From Mariniphaga sediminis (GTDB taxonomy: Bacteria; Bacteroidota; Bacteroidia; Bacteroidales; Prolixibacteraceae), in the NCBI RefSeq assembly GCF_003573545.1, contig NZ_QWET01000003.1, positions 310,001-374,000 of the forward strand: a DNA stretch of 64,000 bases, read 5' to 3'. The translations under genes were made by a program, and so were the position numbers. The first letter of the stretch is position 1. Each line of letters begins with the position of its first letter. The notes beneath the pieces were generated by a model. It was not told the DNA's origin. It saw nothing but the letters and a program-made list of their open reading frames with translations, and ran no database searches. Below are positions 43,540-53,681 of the stretch, piece by piece.

Positions 43540-44253
43540 ATGTCTGGCCTGGGAAAAACGTATGATTTTTTAGGAGGAGAGGTTTTGCTGTTCGACAAAA
43601 ACCTTGATTGGACTTCGTTTGATCTTGTTCAACGGGTGAGAAATACTCTTTGCCGGGAGATGGGGATAAAAAAAATGAAAGTAGGGCATGCCGGCACGCT
43701 TGACCCGCTTGCTACCGGGCTGATGATTATCTGTACAGGCCGGGCTACAAAACTCATTGAATCATTTCAGGAAAAGGAAAAAGAATATGTGGCTACTCTG
43801 AAACTGGGAGCAACCACACCTTCTTTTGACAGGGAAACAGAAGAGGACAATCAGACAGATGCGAGTTCTGTAACCAGAGAATCTTTTATGTCTGTGTTGC
43901 AAAAGTTCGTTGGAAACATAGAACAGGTTCCTCCATTGTTTTCAGCGGTAAAGGTGAAGGGGAAACGTGCATTCGATTATGCAAGGAACGGAGAAGAACT
44001 GAAACTTCAACCTAAAAAAATTGTTATACAAAAGATTGATGTCGAATCGTTTGAATTGCCTTATGTAACCATTCGGGTGGTTTGCAGTAAGGGAACATAC
44101 ATTCGTGCTTTGGCCCGCGACATCGGGGAAGAACTGGGATGCGGGGCGTACCTTACCGGATTGCGCCGTACGCGTATCGGGGAGTTCAATGTGGAAGAGG
44201 CCCTTTCCATTGATTTTTTCTTGAAAAATCTTGACTCTTTTGTAACAAACTGA
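43540..44253 (+). CDS. truB: tRNA pseudouridine-55 synthase
   Basis: Makes pseudouridine 55 in the T loop of tRNAs. The catalytic Asp is in HAGTLDPLATGLMIICTGRATKL, preceded by the family opening VLLFDKNLDWTSFDLVQRVR. The later VRVVCSKGTYIRALARDIGEELG is the conserved RNA-contact strand. At 237 residues it is the short form without a C-terminal PUA-like extension, which is common in Bacteroidota. The ATG at 43540 is preferred over a TTG two codons upstream. queA follows after about 100 nt. Confidence 0.97.
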   Translation: MSGLGKTYDFLGGEVLLFDKNLDWTSFDLVQRVRNTLCREMGIKKMKVGHAGTLDPLATGLMIICTGRATKLIESFQEKEKEYVATLKLGATTPSFDRETEEDNQTDASSVTRESFMSVLQKFVGNIEQVPPLFSAVKVKGKRAFDYARNGEELKLQPKKIVIQKIDVESFELPYVTIRVVCSKGTYIRALARDIGEELGCGAYLTGLRRTRIGEFNVEEALSIDFFLKNLDSFVTN

Positions 44254-44352
44254 CTAATCTTACGTAAAACGGGACTCAAAAATTAGGATTTCTACAAAAA
44301 AGGTTAGAAAAAAATAATGAAGTTGTTAATCAAAAAATAAAAGTAGCTGCCC

Positions 44353-45402
44353 ATGAAATTATCGAAATTCAAGTACGATTTAGATGAGAAAAAGATTGCG
44401 TTGCACCCGGCATACAACAGGGATGAATCGAAGTTGATGGTATTGGACAGAGCATCGCGAAAAATAGAACATAAAGCGTTTAAGGATATTGTTGACTATT
44501 TTGATGATGGGGATGTTTTTGTATTCAATGATACGAAGGTGTTTCCTGCCAGGTTATATGGCAACAAGGAAAAGACCGGTGCCGAAATCGAAGTGTTTTT
44601 GCTGCGTGAGCTGAACCGTGAGATGCGGCTTTGGGATGTTTTGGTAGACCCGGCACGGAAAATCCGTATTGGTAACAAGCTTTATTTTGGCGATGATGAT
44701 ATGTTGGTAGCTGAGGTAATTGACAACACCACCTCTCGTGGACGTACCCTGCGCTTTTTGTTTGACGGGCCTTACGACGAATTTAAAAGCACTCTTTACA
44801 GTTTGGGTGAAACTCCACTGCCCAAGTTTATTAAACGTGCGGTGGTGCCGGAAGACAAAGAGCGCTACCAAACCATTTTTGCCAAACACGAGGGTGCGGT
44901 GGCAGCTCCTACAGCAGGACTGCATTTTAGCCGTGAATTGTTAAAACGGCTTGAAATAAAAGGTGCCGAGTTTTCTTTTGTTACATTACATGTAGGATTG
45001 GGAAATTTCCGTAGCGTGGATGTGGAGGATCTTACAAAACATAAAATGGATTCGGAGCAAATCTGGATAAGGGAAGAGTCCTGCGAAAAAATAAACGATG
45101 CCAAAACGAAGCGTAAAAATGTCTGTGCTGTGGGTACCACCGTTATGCGCACACTCGAAAGTTCTGTTTCCACACAGGGCTTTGTAAAACCTTTTGAAGG
45201 CTGGACGAATAAGTTTATTTTCCCTCCTTATGATTTTAGTGTGGCCAACCGTATGATTACCAATTTCCATCTTCCATATTCTACGCTACTTATGATGGTA
45301 GCCGCTTTTGGTGGGTACGACTTTGTAATGGAAGCATATAATGTGGCCTTGAAAGAAGATTACCGTTTCGGGACTTATGGCGATGCAATGTTGATAATTT
45401 AG
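44353..45402 (+). CDS. queA: S-adenosylmethionine:tRNA ribosyltransferase-isomerase (QueA)
   Basis: Transfers the ribose of SAM to preQ1 in tRNA to give epoxyqueuosine. The family pattern is clear: [71 protein letters not shown] and the end [21 protein letters not shown]. Full length at 349 residues. The rest of the queuosine pathway is not in the window. Last gene of the ftsX-to-queA block. Confidence 0.97.
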   Translation: MKLSKFKYDLDEKKIALHPAYNRDESKLMVLDRASRKIEHKAFKDIVDYFDDGDVFVFNDTKVFPARLYGNKEKTGAEIEVFLLRELNREMRLWDVLVDPARKIRIGNKLYFGDDDMLVAEVIDNTTSRGRTLRFLFDGPYDEFKSTLYSLGETPLPKFIKRAVVPEDKERYQTIFAKHEGAVAAPTAGLHFSRELLKRLEIKGAEFSFVTLHVGLGNFRSVDVEDLTKHKMDSEQIWIREESCEKINDAKTKRKNVCAVGTTVMRTLESSVSTQGFVKPFEGWTNKFIFPPYDFSVANRMITNFHLPYSTLLMMVAAFGGYDFVMEAYNVALKEDYRFGTYGDAMLII

Positions 45403-45492
45403 TCTTCTTTACCGAAGATTAAATTTTGTGTTGTGACATTTGCCGGATCGGTTTTTGATAACACTTTTCTTTCACATTAAAATTTATATACA

Positions 45493-46188
45493 ATGAAGTA
45501 TTTACTCCTTTTAGTAATATCGGTTTTTACCCTATCTCTTCACGCTCAGGATAAGGAAGGGATTCGGTACATAGAATTGAAGGGCAACGCTGAAATGGAA
45601 GTGGAACCCGATGAGATGGTGCTTCATATCGGTATTGAAGAATACTGGGAAGAAGAGTTTGAAAAGAAGAAGGAACCTGAAGATTATAAAACGAAGGTTC
45701 CGCTGGCCAGAATCGAGGACTCCCTTATAAAAAGCCTGCGTGAAGCTGGAATTAAGAAGGAAAATGTGAAGGTAAGAGGCATGGGGAATTATTGGCGCCA
45801 GCGTGGGAAAGAATTTTTATTCAGCAAACAGTTTGAAGTTAAAATTACGGATTTCCCGAAGGTAAATAAGCTTTCCGGCCTGCTCGATTCCAGGGGGATA
45901 AAGTATATGAATGTCGGGCAAATGAGCCATTCTGATATTGAAACCTTTAAAACACAGGTAAGGGCCAATGCCCTGAAAGATGCCAGGGAGAAAGCTTCTC
46001 TTATGGTAGAAAGTTTAGGGGAAGAGTTGGGCGAGGTACTTTCCATTTCAGAAATAAATGACGGTTATATTCAGCCTTATATGGCGAAAGGGCGCATGAT
46101 GGCGATGGAAGCTTCCACAGAGAGTATCAATCAGGTTCAGGATATAACTGTGTCGTACCAGGTGATGGTCAAATTCCGGATTAAATAG
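45493..46188 (+). CDS. SIMPL-domain (DUF541) periplasmic protein
   Basis: A signal peptide (MKYLLLLVISVFTLSLHAQ) is followed by IRYIELKGNAEMEVEPDEMVLHIGIEEYWEEE, the opening of the SIMPL/BP26 fold. The repeating alpha-beta pattern IEDSLIKSLREAGIKKENVKVRGMG, NVGQMSHSDIETFKTQVRANALKDAREKASLMVESLGEELG and the final strand QDITVSYQVMVKFRIK completes it. Such proteins form periplasmic ring oligomers, and some are linked to oxidative-stress tolerance. The acidic-lysine insertion EEEFEKKKEPEDYKTK is extra. The gene is 6 nt upstream of the methyltransferase gene. Confidence 0.9.
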   Translation: MKYLLLLVISVFTLSLHAQDKEGIRYIELKGNAEMEVEPDEMVLHIGIEEYWEEEFEKKKEPEDYKTKVPLARIEDSLIKSLREAGIKKENVKVRGMGNYWRQRGKEFLFSKQFEVKITDFPKVNKLSGLLDSRGIKYMNVGQMSHSDIETFKTQVRANALKDAREKASLMVESLGEELGEVLSISEINDGYIQPYMAKGRMMAMEASTESINQVQDITVSYQVMVKFRIK

Positions 46189-46194
46189 GTGCAG

Positions 46195-47091
46195 ATGGCA
46201 AAAATCGATGTCCGGGATTGTCCTGTTTGCGGTGGTGAAAGTTTTACCACCTTTCTGGCATGTACTGATTTTTTCGTTTCCGGAGAGCATTTTGAAATAA
46301 AGGAATGCAGTGATTGTGGGCTTAAAATAACTGCTAATGCTGAAGATGAAGAAAACATAGGGAAATATTATCAATCTGAAGAGTATATCTCACATTCCAA
46401 TACATCTAAAGGATTGGTAAATAATGTTTACCATCGGGTTCGAAATTATATGCTGGGAAGCAAAAGGCGGCTTGTTAAAAATGCAAGTGGTATACCAGAA
46501 GGCCGTCTGTTGGATGTTGGAACAGGAACTGCCTTCTTTTTAAATGAAATGAACCGTTGCGGATGGAAGGTTACCGGGACTGAAAAAAATCCGGAAGCGC
46601 GGGAATTTGCACAAAATGAATTCGGGTTGCAGGTAAGCCCTCCTGAAGATCTTTTTCAGTTTGATGAAAAAAGTTTCGATGTTATTAGTTTGTGGCACGT
46701 ACTGGAACACATTCACAGGCTGAAGGAAAACATGGAAGCTTTTGCCCGCCTTTTGAAACCGAATGGAAAACTGATTATTGCTGTACCCAATCACACTTCA
46801 TACGATGCCGGGCACTACAAAGAATACTGGGCTGCCTGGGACGTACCCCGTCACCTTTGGCACTTTGGACCGGAACAAATGGAACGCCTGGGTAAAAAAT
46901 ATGGTTTTAGGCTTGAGCAGATTCGCACTATGCCATTTGACTCGTTTTATGTTTCCATGCTTAGTGAAAAATATAAAAAATCGAAGCTGGCCTTTATAAA
47001 AGGAGTGTTTCACGGAAAGATTTCCTGGCTGAACAGCCTGGTAAATCCCAAAAAATGCAGCTCAGTTATTTATGTTTTTGGTGTAGCCTGA
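46195..47091 (+). CDS. Zinc-ribbon class I SAM-dependent methyltransferase
   Basis: An N-terminal zinc ribbon (DCPVCGG and ECSDCGLKI, residues 8-48) precedes a Rossmann methyltransferase: LLDVGTGTAFFLNEMNRCGWKVTGTEKNP is motif I-II, FDVISLWHVLEHIHRLKENM motif IV, and LKPNGKLIIAVPN motif V. The later HLWHFGPEQMERLGKKYGF is typical of the group that methylates sugar or lipid intermediates and is often seen near envelope genes. The acceptor is unknown. The start is taken as the ATG six bases after a GTG at 46189; both are within 7 nt of the SIMPL stop, so the two genes are coupled. Confidence 0.9.
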   Translation: MAKIDVRDCPVCGGESFTTFLACTDFFVSGEHFEIKECSDCGLKITANAEDEENIGKYYQSEEYISHSNTSKGLVNNVYHRVRNYMLGSKRRLVKNASGIPEGRLLDVGTGTAFFLNEMNRCGWKVTGTEKNPEAREFAQNEFGLQVSPPEDLFQFDEKSFDVISLWHVLEHIHRLKENMEAFARLLKPNGKLIIAVPNHTSYDAGHYKEYWAAWDVPRHLWHFGPEQMERLGKKYGFRLEQIRTMPFDSFYVSMLSEKYKKSKLAFIKGVFHGKISWLNSLVNPKKCSSVIYVFGVA

Positions 47092-47093
47092 AA

Positions 47094-47114
47094 AAGGGAA
47101 GTCTGCCTTCCCTT
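47094..47114. terminator. Hairpin between convergent methyltransferase and HAD genes
   Basis: AAGGGAAG (47094-47101) pairs with CTTCCCTT (47107-47114) across TCTGC. T-tracts are poor on both sides, so termination strength is doubtful. Confidence 0.4.
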
Positions 47115-47130
47115 AAGGTTAAAAGCAGGC

Positions 47131-47781
47131 TCAGGTCAGAATCTGGAAAAGCTCATCTACGCTTTCTGCCCAAAAATCCGGTGCTTCTTTTTGCAGGTCT
47201 TCTTTCTTTCCGAAACCGTAGGTGACAGCTATGGTAGACAGACCATTTTCTTTTCCTCCTTTGATGTCGTGTACGGTGTCGCCAATCATCACGATATTCT
47301 TTGACGCCTCAAGTTGACGGGATTTCAACAGACCGGAAATAAGGTTACTCTTGGTGCCGTATTCTCCTCCATAATCAGCACCTTTTAGCTGTACTACGTA
47401 TTTATCGAATCCGAAATGTTCGCAAATCTGCAGCGCAAATTTTTCCAGCTTTGCCGTGGCAATAAAAAGTTGCTTCCCGGTAAAGTACAGCTCTTCCATC
47501 AGTTCAGAAACTCCGGGGTACGGGTCGTTTTCCAATAATCCGAATTGGGAATAATACTCCCGGAAGTACTCTACAGCCAGTTCAGTATTTCGCTCGTTCA
47601 GACCGAAAAATGTTTTAAATCCCTGTTGTAAAGGCGGCCCTATAAAACCATCGGGTAACTTACCATCGTAGTTGTCGATTTGCATTTCTTCCAACGCATA
47701 TTTTAAGGACGCTGCAATTCCACGGGTATTGTCTGTAAGCGTTCCGTCAAGATCAAAAATGATATGAGAAAAGTGTGTCAT
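47131..47781 (-). CDS. HAD-family phosphatase, phosphoglycolate-phosphatase-like
   Basis: The start MTHFSHIIFDLDGTLTDNTRG at 47781 places the nucleophile Asp in motif I (DLDGT) near residue 10. Motif II is LFIATAKLEKF and motifs III/IV are KSNLISGLLKSR and NIVMIGDTVHDIKGGKENGL. The cap (residues about 18-90, FIGPPLQQGFKTFFGL) is helical, of the C1 type, as in phosphoglycolate phosphatases and beta-phosphoglucomutases. 216 residues is normal. The longer frame to 48045 runs against the start of the divergent glycine-rich gene and is not supported. Confidence 0.92.
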   Translation of the reverse strand: MTHFSHIIFDLDGTLTDNTRGIAASLKYALEEMQIDNYDGKLPDGFIGPPLQQGFKTFFGLNERNTELAVEYFREYYSQFGLLENDPYPGVSELMEELYFTGKQLFIATAKLEKFALQICEHFGFDKYVVQLKGADYGGEYGTKSNLISGLLKSRQLEASKNIVMIGDTVHDIKGGKENGLSTIAVTYGFGKKEDLQKEAPDFWAESVDELFQILT

Positions 47782-47881
47782 ATGTTTTAAAAAATGCGAA
47801 GGTACAGCATAAAAATGGAAAATCGGGAAACACCGGAATGGTTTTTGGTATTTCAACCATAAGCTATGTAAACAAAACAGG

Positions 47882-49489
47882 ATGAAAACTAAATTTGCAA
47901 TATCATTTTTTACCTTTCTGCTTATAACCGGTTTTGCAAATAGGGCTTTTGGAATTTTCTTTTCTTTTAAGCCCGATTCCATCCGAATTGAAATTGACCC
48001 TGAACAGCTAATTCTTCCCGGCGAGTCATTCCACATGGGAGTCATTTCTTACCATAAAAGAGGGAAGGTGAGAAAAACACTGGGACTGAAAGGTGGTTTT
48101 GTGCTTTGGTGGCGCTATAAAGTGGAAGTTGTCGGGGGAACTTTTGCATCAGGGAAAGTTTTTGTAAACGAACAACTGATGCCGTCTAAAGGAAAATTTA
48201 TAGAAATAAAGGTGTTTCCTAAAAAGCGCCCGAAGCTTATGACCCGGGTTTTGATTCCGCTCAATTACGAAACTGAGGTACTTTTTCGTCCTTTAAATCA
48301 TTTTGATAAAGCTCCCGGTAGTGTGGTAAAAGGAGAAATTGTTTCAAAATTTGATAACGGTCAAATTAGGGTTTTGAAAAAGTTACATAGGAATGCAGAA
48401 GTGGAAAAGTACAGGGTTACTGCTTTTGGGGGGAATTTCGATAAAGGTCGTTTTTACATCGATCCGGATTTTCTGAATATCGAAAATCACACGGCAAGCC
48501 TGGTGGTTCAATCCTTAAGGAATTATGCCGTTGCAGATACATTTAATGTAAAAATGGATTACAAACATGCTTATCGTTTAAATTTTTCGGGGACTGGTGG
48601 TTTTTTTGGTTTCTCCGGAAGTAACGGAATTTCCGGAAGCACCGGTTGTCGTGGGGGAGACGGGCAGCCAGGACAAAACGGAGGACCCGGTGGAGATGCA
48701 CCTGATGTAGGCGTTTGGATTGACCTCTATTTTGATTCGTTACTAAACTGCAATTTGTTATATGTTTTTGCTGAAAATTTATTCACCGGTAAAGAGTCCA
48801 GATATCTTGTCAATCCGGCTGGTGGCTCTTTTTACATCTCTTCGGTTGGTGGAAACGGGGGAAATGGCGGAGATGGAGGCTTCGGCGGGAATGGCGGAAA
48901 AGGTTATGATGGAAGAATCTGGTATGAACAGAAGGTGATAGAGAAAGTGGTTAAAAAGCCTCGTACCCGGAGGGTGGAAAAGAAAATTACAAAAAAGGTG
49001 GTTGATGCAGAAGGAAAGGAAAAGGAAGTAGTGGAGACTGTTTGGGAGGAAGAAACCTATTATGTTGATGTTATTGAGAGAGAGGTTATTTCAATAAAAC
49101 ATCAGGAGCCGGGGGAACGAGGTGGTGATGGCGGAAACGGTGGAAACGGAGGTTTTGCCGGGCAGGGAGGTAATGGCGGTAATATTTTTCTGTATTTTAC
49201 AGAGGACAGCAGGATACATGAAAATATTTTTACGGCCCGAACAACAGGCGGAACCGGGGGACTTAACGGGAACGGAGGTTCTGGCGGAAGCGGCGGTCCG
49301 GGGGGAGATGGAGAACCAAACGGACCTTCCGGATACAACGGAAGTAGTGGGTACGCTCCAATGGGATGGGCTCCCGATGGTTGGGATGGAGAAGTATTCA
49401 GGGGAACAACAGATGAGTTTTATATTATTCAACCACAAGAAGAACCAACGGCCGAAAAAAACGCATTGCCGGATATAAACAGCTATTAA
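47882..49489 (+). CDS. Secreted glycine-rich collagen-like protein of unknown function
   Basis: Not recognised. MKTKFAISFFTFLLITGFANRAFG is a signal peptide. Residues about 30-235 are a lysine-rich, beta-type region with two similar repeats (VEVVGGTFASGKVFVNEQLM and RVTAFGGNFDKGRFYIDPDF). Four glycine-rich blocks follow at about 237-270, 323-344, 410-434 and 456-503, each with (G-G-x)n runs such as GGNGGNGGDGGFGGNGG. Between blocks 2 and 3 (351-408) lies a strongly charged stretch (KKPRTRRVEKKITKKVVDAE, then EEETYYVDVIERE) that looks like a hairpin or coiled spacer. Gly-Gly-x runs can form polyglycine-II helices, as in some phage and insect proteins, but that is inference. Confidence 0.8.
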   Translation: MKTKFAISFFTFLLITGFANRAFGIFFSFKPDSIRIEIDPEQLILPGESFHMGVISYHKRGKVRKTLGLKGGFVLWWRYKVEVVGGTFASGKVFVNEQLMPSKGKFIEIKVFPKKRPKLMTRVLIPLNYETEVLFRPLNHFDKAPGSVVKGEIVSKFDNGQIRVLKKLHRNAEVEKYRVTAFGGNFDKGRFYIDPDFLNIENHTASLVVQSLRNYAVADTFNVKMDYKHAYRLNFSGTGGFFGFSGSNGISGSTGCRGGDGQPGQNGGPGGDAPDVGVWIDLYFDSLLNCNLLYVFAENLFTGKESRYLVNPAGGSFYISSVGGNGGNGGDGGFGGNGGKGYDGRIWYEQKVIEKVVKKPRTRRVEKKITKKVVDAEGKEKEVVETVWEEETYYVDVIEREVISIKHQEPGERGGDGGNGGNGGFAGQGGNGGNIFLYFTEDSRIHENIFTARTTGGTGGLNGNGGSGGSGGPGGDGEPNGPSGYNGSSGYAPMGWAPDGWDGEVFRGTTDEFYIIQPQEEPTAEKNALPDINSY

Positions 49490-49542
49490 ATCAATTCGTT
49501 GAATCAATAACTTCTGTACCGATAACCACAAAAAAAATCCAC

Positions 49543-49550
49543 TATCTTTG
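49543..49550 (+). promoter_or_regulatory. -7 box TATCTTTG upstream of metG
   Basis: TATCTTTG matches TAnnTTTG and lies 35 nt before the metG ATG. Confidence 0.45.
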
Positions 49551-49585
49551 TTGCCCAAAAGAAATTTTCAAAAGCTTTTTCAAAA

Positions 49586-51619
49586 ATGACAGACTTTAAA
49601 CGGACACTTATAACTACTGCACTTCCGTATGCAAATGGTCCGATTCATATCGGACATCTGGCAGGGGTATATGTACCTGCCGATATTTATGCGCGCTACC
49701 TTCGCCTGAAGAATGAAGATGTGTTGCTGATTGGTGGATCTGACGAACACGGGGTGCCCATTACCCTGAAAGCTAAAAACGAAGGTATTACGCCGCAGGA
49801 TGTAGTTGATAAGTTCCATCGGATTATAAAAAAGTCATTTAAAGATTTTGGAATTTCGTTTGATGTATATTCGCGCACCAGTGCTGAAATCCATCATAAA
49901 ACGGCTTCGGAGTTTTTTAAAAAAATGTACGACCAGGGGCAGTTTGTGGAAAAAACCTCGGAACAATATTTTGATGAAGAAAACCAGCAGTTTCTGGCCG
50001 ATCGTTACATTATCGGAACCTGTCCTAAATGTGGGTTTGAAAAAGCGTATGGCGACCAATGCGAAAGTTGCGGAACCTCGCTCAGCCCCACTGAACTGAT
50101 TAATCCTACTTCGATGATTAGCGGTAATCAGCCGGTTTTAAAGAAAACCAAACATTGGTATTTGCCTCTTGATCAATACGAACCGTGGTTGCGGGAATGG
50201 ATTCTGGAAGGACACAAAGAATGGAAATCCAATGTGTATGGGCAGTGTAAATCGTGGATTGACAGCGGGCTGCAGCCCCGTGCCGTTACACGCGATCTTG
50301 AATGGGGTGTGCCGGTTCCCGTAGAAGACGCAAAAGGAAAAGTGTTGTATGTGTGGTTTGATGCGCCCATCGGCTATATTTCTGCAACCCGCGAACTAAC
50401 GCCCGACTGGGAAAAATACTGGAAAGACCCTGAAACGAGGCTTCTTCATTTTATTGGAAAAGATAATATCGTTTTCCATTGTATTATTTTCCCGAGTATG
50501 CTTAAAGCAGAGGGGACTTTTAACCTTCCGGACAATGTCCCAGCCAACGAATTTTTGAATCTTGAAAACGATAAAATTTCCACATCACGAAACTGGGCAG
50601 TATGGTTGCACGAGTACCTCGAAGAATTTCCGGGGAAAGAAGATGTGCTGAAATATGTGTTGACAGCCAACGCTCCGGAAACGAAAGACAATGATTTTAC
50701 CTGGAAAGATTTTCAGGCAAGAAATAATAACGAACTGGTGGCAATACTGGGTAACTTTGTGAACCGGGCACTGGTGCTTACCAACAAATATTTCGACGGG
50801 AAAGTGCCGGCAAGAGGCGAACTTACCAGCTACGACAGGGAAACGCTGACTGCTATTTCAACGATAAAAGCGGAAGTGGAAAAAAGTATTGACAGTTTTC
50901 GCTTTCGCGAGGCGCTGAAAAATGCGATGGATCTCGCGCGCCTTGGAAACAAATACCTGGCCGACGAAGAGCCCTGGAAAGTATTTAAAACCGATCCCAA
51001 ACGGGTCGAAACTATTTTGAATATTTGCCTGCAGATTACAGCAAACCTCACCATTGCACTGGAACCATTTTTGCCTTTCAGTATGGAAAAACTGCGCGGG
51101 TTCCTGAATTTTGGGAAACAGGAGTGGGGTAAACTGGGCGACAGCGACCTGTTGGCAGCAAGTCATCAGGTGAACGTGCCGGAATTACTCTTTGAGAAAA
51201 TTGACGACAGTGCCATTGAACAACAACTGCAAAAACTGTTCGATACCAGGAAGGCGAATGAGATGCTGGAAGCTAAAGCCAATCCGGTAAAGAAAAACAT
51301 TGAGTTTGACGATTTTGGGAAAATGGATATTCGTGTGGGAACCGTGATTGAAGCGGAGAAAGTAGCCAAAACCAAAAAGCTGCTGAAACTGAAAATTGAT
51401 ACCGGAATAGATAAGCGTACGGTGATTTCAGGTATTGCAGAATATTATAAGCCGGAGAATTTGATTGGCAGGCAGGTTTCTATCCTGGTAAATTTAGCGC
51501 CCAAAAAACTACGTGGGATCGAATCGCAGGGTATGATTCTGTGTGCTGAAAATGCAGACGGAACATTGTCAATTGTTTCACCCGATCAGAAAGTGAAGAA
51601 CGGCTCGGAAGTTAAGTGA
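49586..51619 (+). CDS. metG: Methionyl-tRNA synthetase
   Basis: Class I synthetase charging tRNA-Met. HIGH is at residues 21-24 ([12 protein letters not shown]). The zinc-knuckle insertion [18 protein letters not shown] starts near residue 146, the KMSKS loop is the variant KISTSRNW near 328, and the anticodon domain follows. A C-terminal tRNA-binding (Trbp111/EMAP-like) domain covers roughly 575-677 ([35 protein letters not shown]), so the enzyme is the 677-residue dimeric form. Complete, no anomalies. Confidence 0.98.
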   Translation: MTDFKRTLITTALPYANGPIHIGHLAGVYVPADIYARYLRLKNEDVLLIGGSDEHGVPITLKAKNEGITPQDVVDKFHRIIKKSFKDFGISFDVYSRTSAEIHHKTASEFFKKMYDQGQFVEKTSEQYFDEENQQFLADRYIIGTCPKCGFEKAYGDQCESCGTSLSPTELINPTSMISGNQPVLKKTKHWYLPLDQYEPWLREWILEGHKEWKSNVYGQCKSWIDSGLQPRAVTRDLEWGVPVPVEDAKGKVLYVWFDAPIGYISATRELTPDWEKYWKDPETRLLHFIGKDNIVFHCIIFPSMLKAEGTFNLPDNVPANEFLNLENDKISTSRNWAVWLHEYLEEFPGKEDVLKYVLTANAPETKDNDFTWKDFQARNNNELVAILGNFVNRALVLTNKYFDGKVPARGELTSYDRETLTAISTIKAEVEKSIDSFRFREALKNAMDLARLGNKYLADEEPWKVFKTDPKRVETILNICLQITANLTIALEPFLPFSMEKLRGFLNFGKQEWGKLGDSDLLAASHQVNVPELLFEKIDDSAIEQQLQKLFDTRKANEMLEAKANPVKKNIEFDDFGKMDIRVGTVIEAEKVAKTKKLLKLKIDTGIDKRTVISGIAEYYKPENLIGRQVSILVNLAPKKLRGIESQGMILCAENADGTLSIVSPDQKVKNGSEVK

Positions 51620-51639
51620 TCCGGTTTTCAGGATTGCTT

Positions 51640-53091
51640 TTACAACATAGGGCTGACGATATGTGCCAGCGATTCACGGAGTTTGAAAATCCAGGAACGC
51701 TGTTTCCATTCAGGAAGCTTTATTTCGCGGCTGTTTTGCAGGTCGGATAAAAAATACTTTTTAAGTCCGGCAGTAAACTCTTCATCGTAGATAAAAGCAT
51801 TCACCTCGAAGTTTGTTTCTAAACTCCTAAAATCGAGATTGGTGGTGCCCACCGAGCAGAAAATATCGTCTACAATGAGGTATTTACTGTGGATAAATCC
51901 TGCTTGGTAAAAGAAAATCCGCACTCCTGCTTCAAGCAATTCTTCGATGTATGAAAACGAACTCCACATGGGAATGGCTGCATCCGATTTTTCGGGGATT
52001 AAAATACGTACATCTACATTTCCAAGGGCAGCAGTTTTCAGGGCAAAAATAATTTCGGGCGGAGGCATCAGGTAGGGAGAGGCGATATAAATTTTGCTTT
52101 TTGCACCGGCAATGGCTTTGAAAAAAGCCTGATCGATGCTTGCCCAGTCGGAGTCGGGACCACTGGCAGAGATTTGCATGGGAACGCCTTTCTCTTCGCT
52201 TAGAAGCGGGAAATATTTTTGACCTGTCAGGTTTTCATGGATAACAAAAAACCAATCGGCAGCAAAAACCACCTGTAAGCAACTTACTGCATCGCCTTCA
52301 ATACGGAGGTGTGTATCGCGCCACGGGCCAATGCCTTTGGCTCCTTCCAGATACCTGTCGGCAAAGTTTATGCCTCCTGTAAATCCGGTTCTCCCGTCAA
52401 CGACCACAATCTTTCTGTGGTTCCGGTAATTCACACGTGAAGTGAGACGGGGGAAGCGCACTTCCATGAATGAGTATATTTCAATGCCATTATCGCGAAG
52501 TTCTGACATGAATTTGTTTCCCAGGCTCCAACTTCCCACATCATCGATAATGATGCGCACCTCTACCCCCTGCCGGCTTTTTTTTATCAGCAAATTTTTT
52601 AACCGGTTACCGGTTTTGTCATTGGAAAGAATGTAATATTCTAAATGAATATGGTGAACGGCTGTTTCAATGGCTTCAAAAATAGAGGAAAAGGTTTCAT
52701 CGGCGTTGTTCAGAATTTTAACTTTGTTGCCGGTGGTTAGTAACGCATTGGAGTTTTTCAGAAGCAGCCGGATAATGTTTTCTTTTTCTCTTACCTTGGG
52801 GTCGATATTTTGCAGTGACTGCTCGAACTGACGCAATTGCCTGAATGAGAGGCGCCGGTAACGTGTCAGGCTTTTCAATCCTTTGCGTGAAAAAAGTTTT
52901 TGTTTGCGGTATTCCTGGCCGAAGAACAGGTAGAAAAACACCCCGAATACAGGAAGAAGAATTAATGCCAGGACCCAGGCCGCCGTTTTATAAGGCGACC
53001 TTTTTTCCAGAATGATCATGATAGCTACCGGAATGGCGGTCACTAAAAACACCATGGAGAAAACCGACCAAAAATCCATACCGAAGTGCAT
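51640..53091 (-). CDS. cls: Cardiolipin synthase (PLD-type)
   Basis: Transfers a phosphatidyl group between phosphatidylglycerols to make cardiolipin. Two membrane helices at residues 5-25 and 35-55 (FSMVFLVTAIPVAIMIILEK; AAWVLALILLPVFGVFFYLF) anchor it. The two HKD catalytic motifs are NHRKIVVVDGRTGFTGGINFAD near 225 and IHSKYLIVDDIFCSVGTTNLD near 405. 483 residues is normal for ClsA. ATG at 53091 or 53079 could be used. It converges with metG, 20 nt apart. Confidence 0.95.
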   Translation of the reverse strand: MHFGMDFWSVFSMVFLVTAIPVAIMIILEKRSPYKTAAWVLALILLPVFGVFFYLFFGQEYRKQKLFSRKGLKSLTRYRRLSFRQLRQFEQSLQNIDPKVREKENIIRLLLKNSNALLTTGNKVKILNNADETFSSIFEAIETAVHHIHLEYYILSNDKTGNRLKNLLIKKSRQGVEVRIIIDDVGSWSLGNKFMSELRDNGIEIYSFMEVRFPRLTSRVNYRNHRKIVVVDGRTGFTGGINFADRYLEGAKGIGPWRDTHLRIEGDAVSCLQVVFAADWFFVIHENLTGQKYFPLLSEEKGVPMQISASGPDSDWASIDQAFFKAIAGAKSKIYIASPYLMPPPEIIFALKTAALGNVDVRILIPEKSDAAIPMWSSFSYIEELLEAGVRIFFYQAGFIHSKYLIVDDIFCSVGTTNLDFRSLETNFEVNAFIYDEEFTAGLKKYFLSDLQNSREIKLPEWKQRSWIFKLRESLAHIVSPML

Positions 53092-53205
53092 AATAAAGAT
53101 TATTTTTTGATGTTGTCGTGTTAAAAATCATAAAAATTAAATTCAAAAACAATTTTGGAATAAAATTCGTAGCAAAAATTGTTCAGAAATAAATAGAGTG
53201 AGACT

Positions 53206-53622
53206 ATGAAACAGTTATTTTATTTTACAGGAGCATTGCTTTTTATAATAGCCTGTTCCACCCAGAAAAGAGTTGTTAAGATTGAGCCGAACGATCAGGA
53301 GATGGTGGCGGAAGACTCAACGGAATATGCTTTGGAGACTTTTGATACCAAGTTTGATACCTGGTATGCTTTACACAATAGTCCGTCGCAATACCGATCC
53401 CAGGAATATTATGAAAGCTGGAACCGTCAATATGTGGCGGCCTGGAATTATAACGCCACCCGGCCTGGCAGAAGTTCGTTTTTTGAGCCAATTGTGGGTT
53501 GGGATCCTACTGTTGACTACGGGTTTGAACTTAACCACAAATTGTTCTACTATTTTCAGTATGTAGAGCGGGTTTTGAAAATAGAAATTATGTCTGGCGG
53601 GCCGAAAAGCCTTACTCTTTAA
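53206..53622 (+). CDS. Small lipoprotein, DUF6146-like
   Basis: MKQLFYFTGALLFIIAC gives a lipid Cys at 17. The mature 121 residues contain FDTKFDTWYALHNSPSQYRSQEYYESWNRQYVAAWN, which matches my recollection of the DUF6146 family of Bacteroidota lipoproteins, and end in DYGFELNHKLFYYFQYVERVLKIEI. No enzymatic motif. The conserved aromatic and Asn-rich core suggests a compact fold at the inner face of the outer membrane. Function unknown. Flanked by divergent cls and convergent ribD. Confidence 0.82.
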   Translation: MKQLFYFTGALLFIIACSTQKRVVKIEPNDQEMVAEDSTEYALETFDTKFDTWYALHNSPSQYRSQEYYESWNRQYVAAWNYNATRPGRSSFFEPIVGWDPTVDYGFELNHKLFYYFQYVERVLKIEIMSGGPKSLTL

Positions 53623-53681
53623 GGGAACGAGGATGCTGGGGTATTCCGGGTATGGAAGAGATATTTTATAAGAAACAGGTG

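Noticed and set aside
47782-48045. Extended N-terminus for the HAD phosphatase
   Set aside because: It overlaps the divergent start of the glycine-rich gene and precedes the motif I strand that normally begins the protein.
49102-49338. Proline-rich minus-strand protein
   Set aside because: It is the reverse complement of Gly-Gly-x codons in the glycine-rich gene (GGN/CCN symmetry), not a separate gene.
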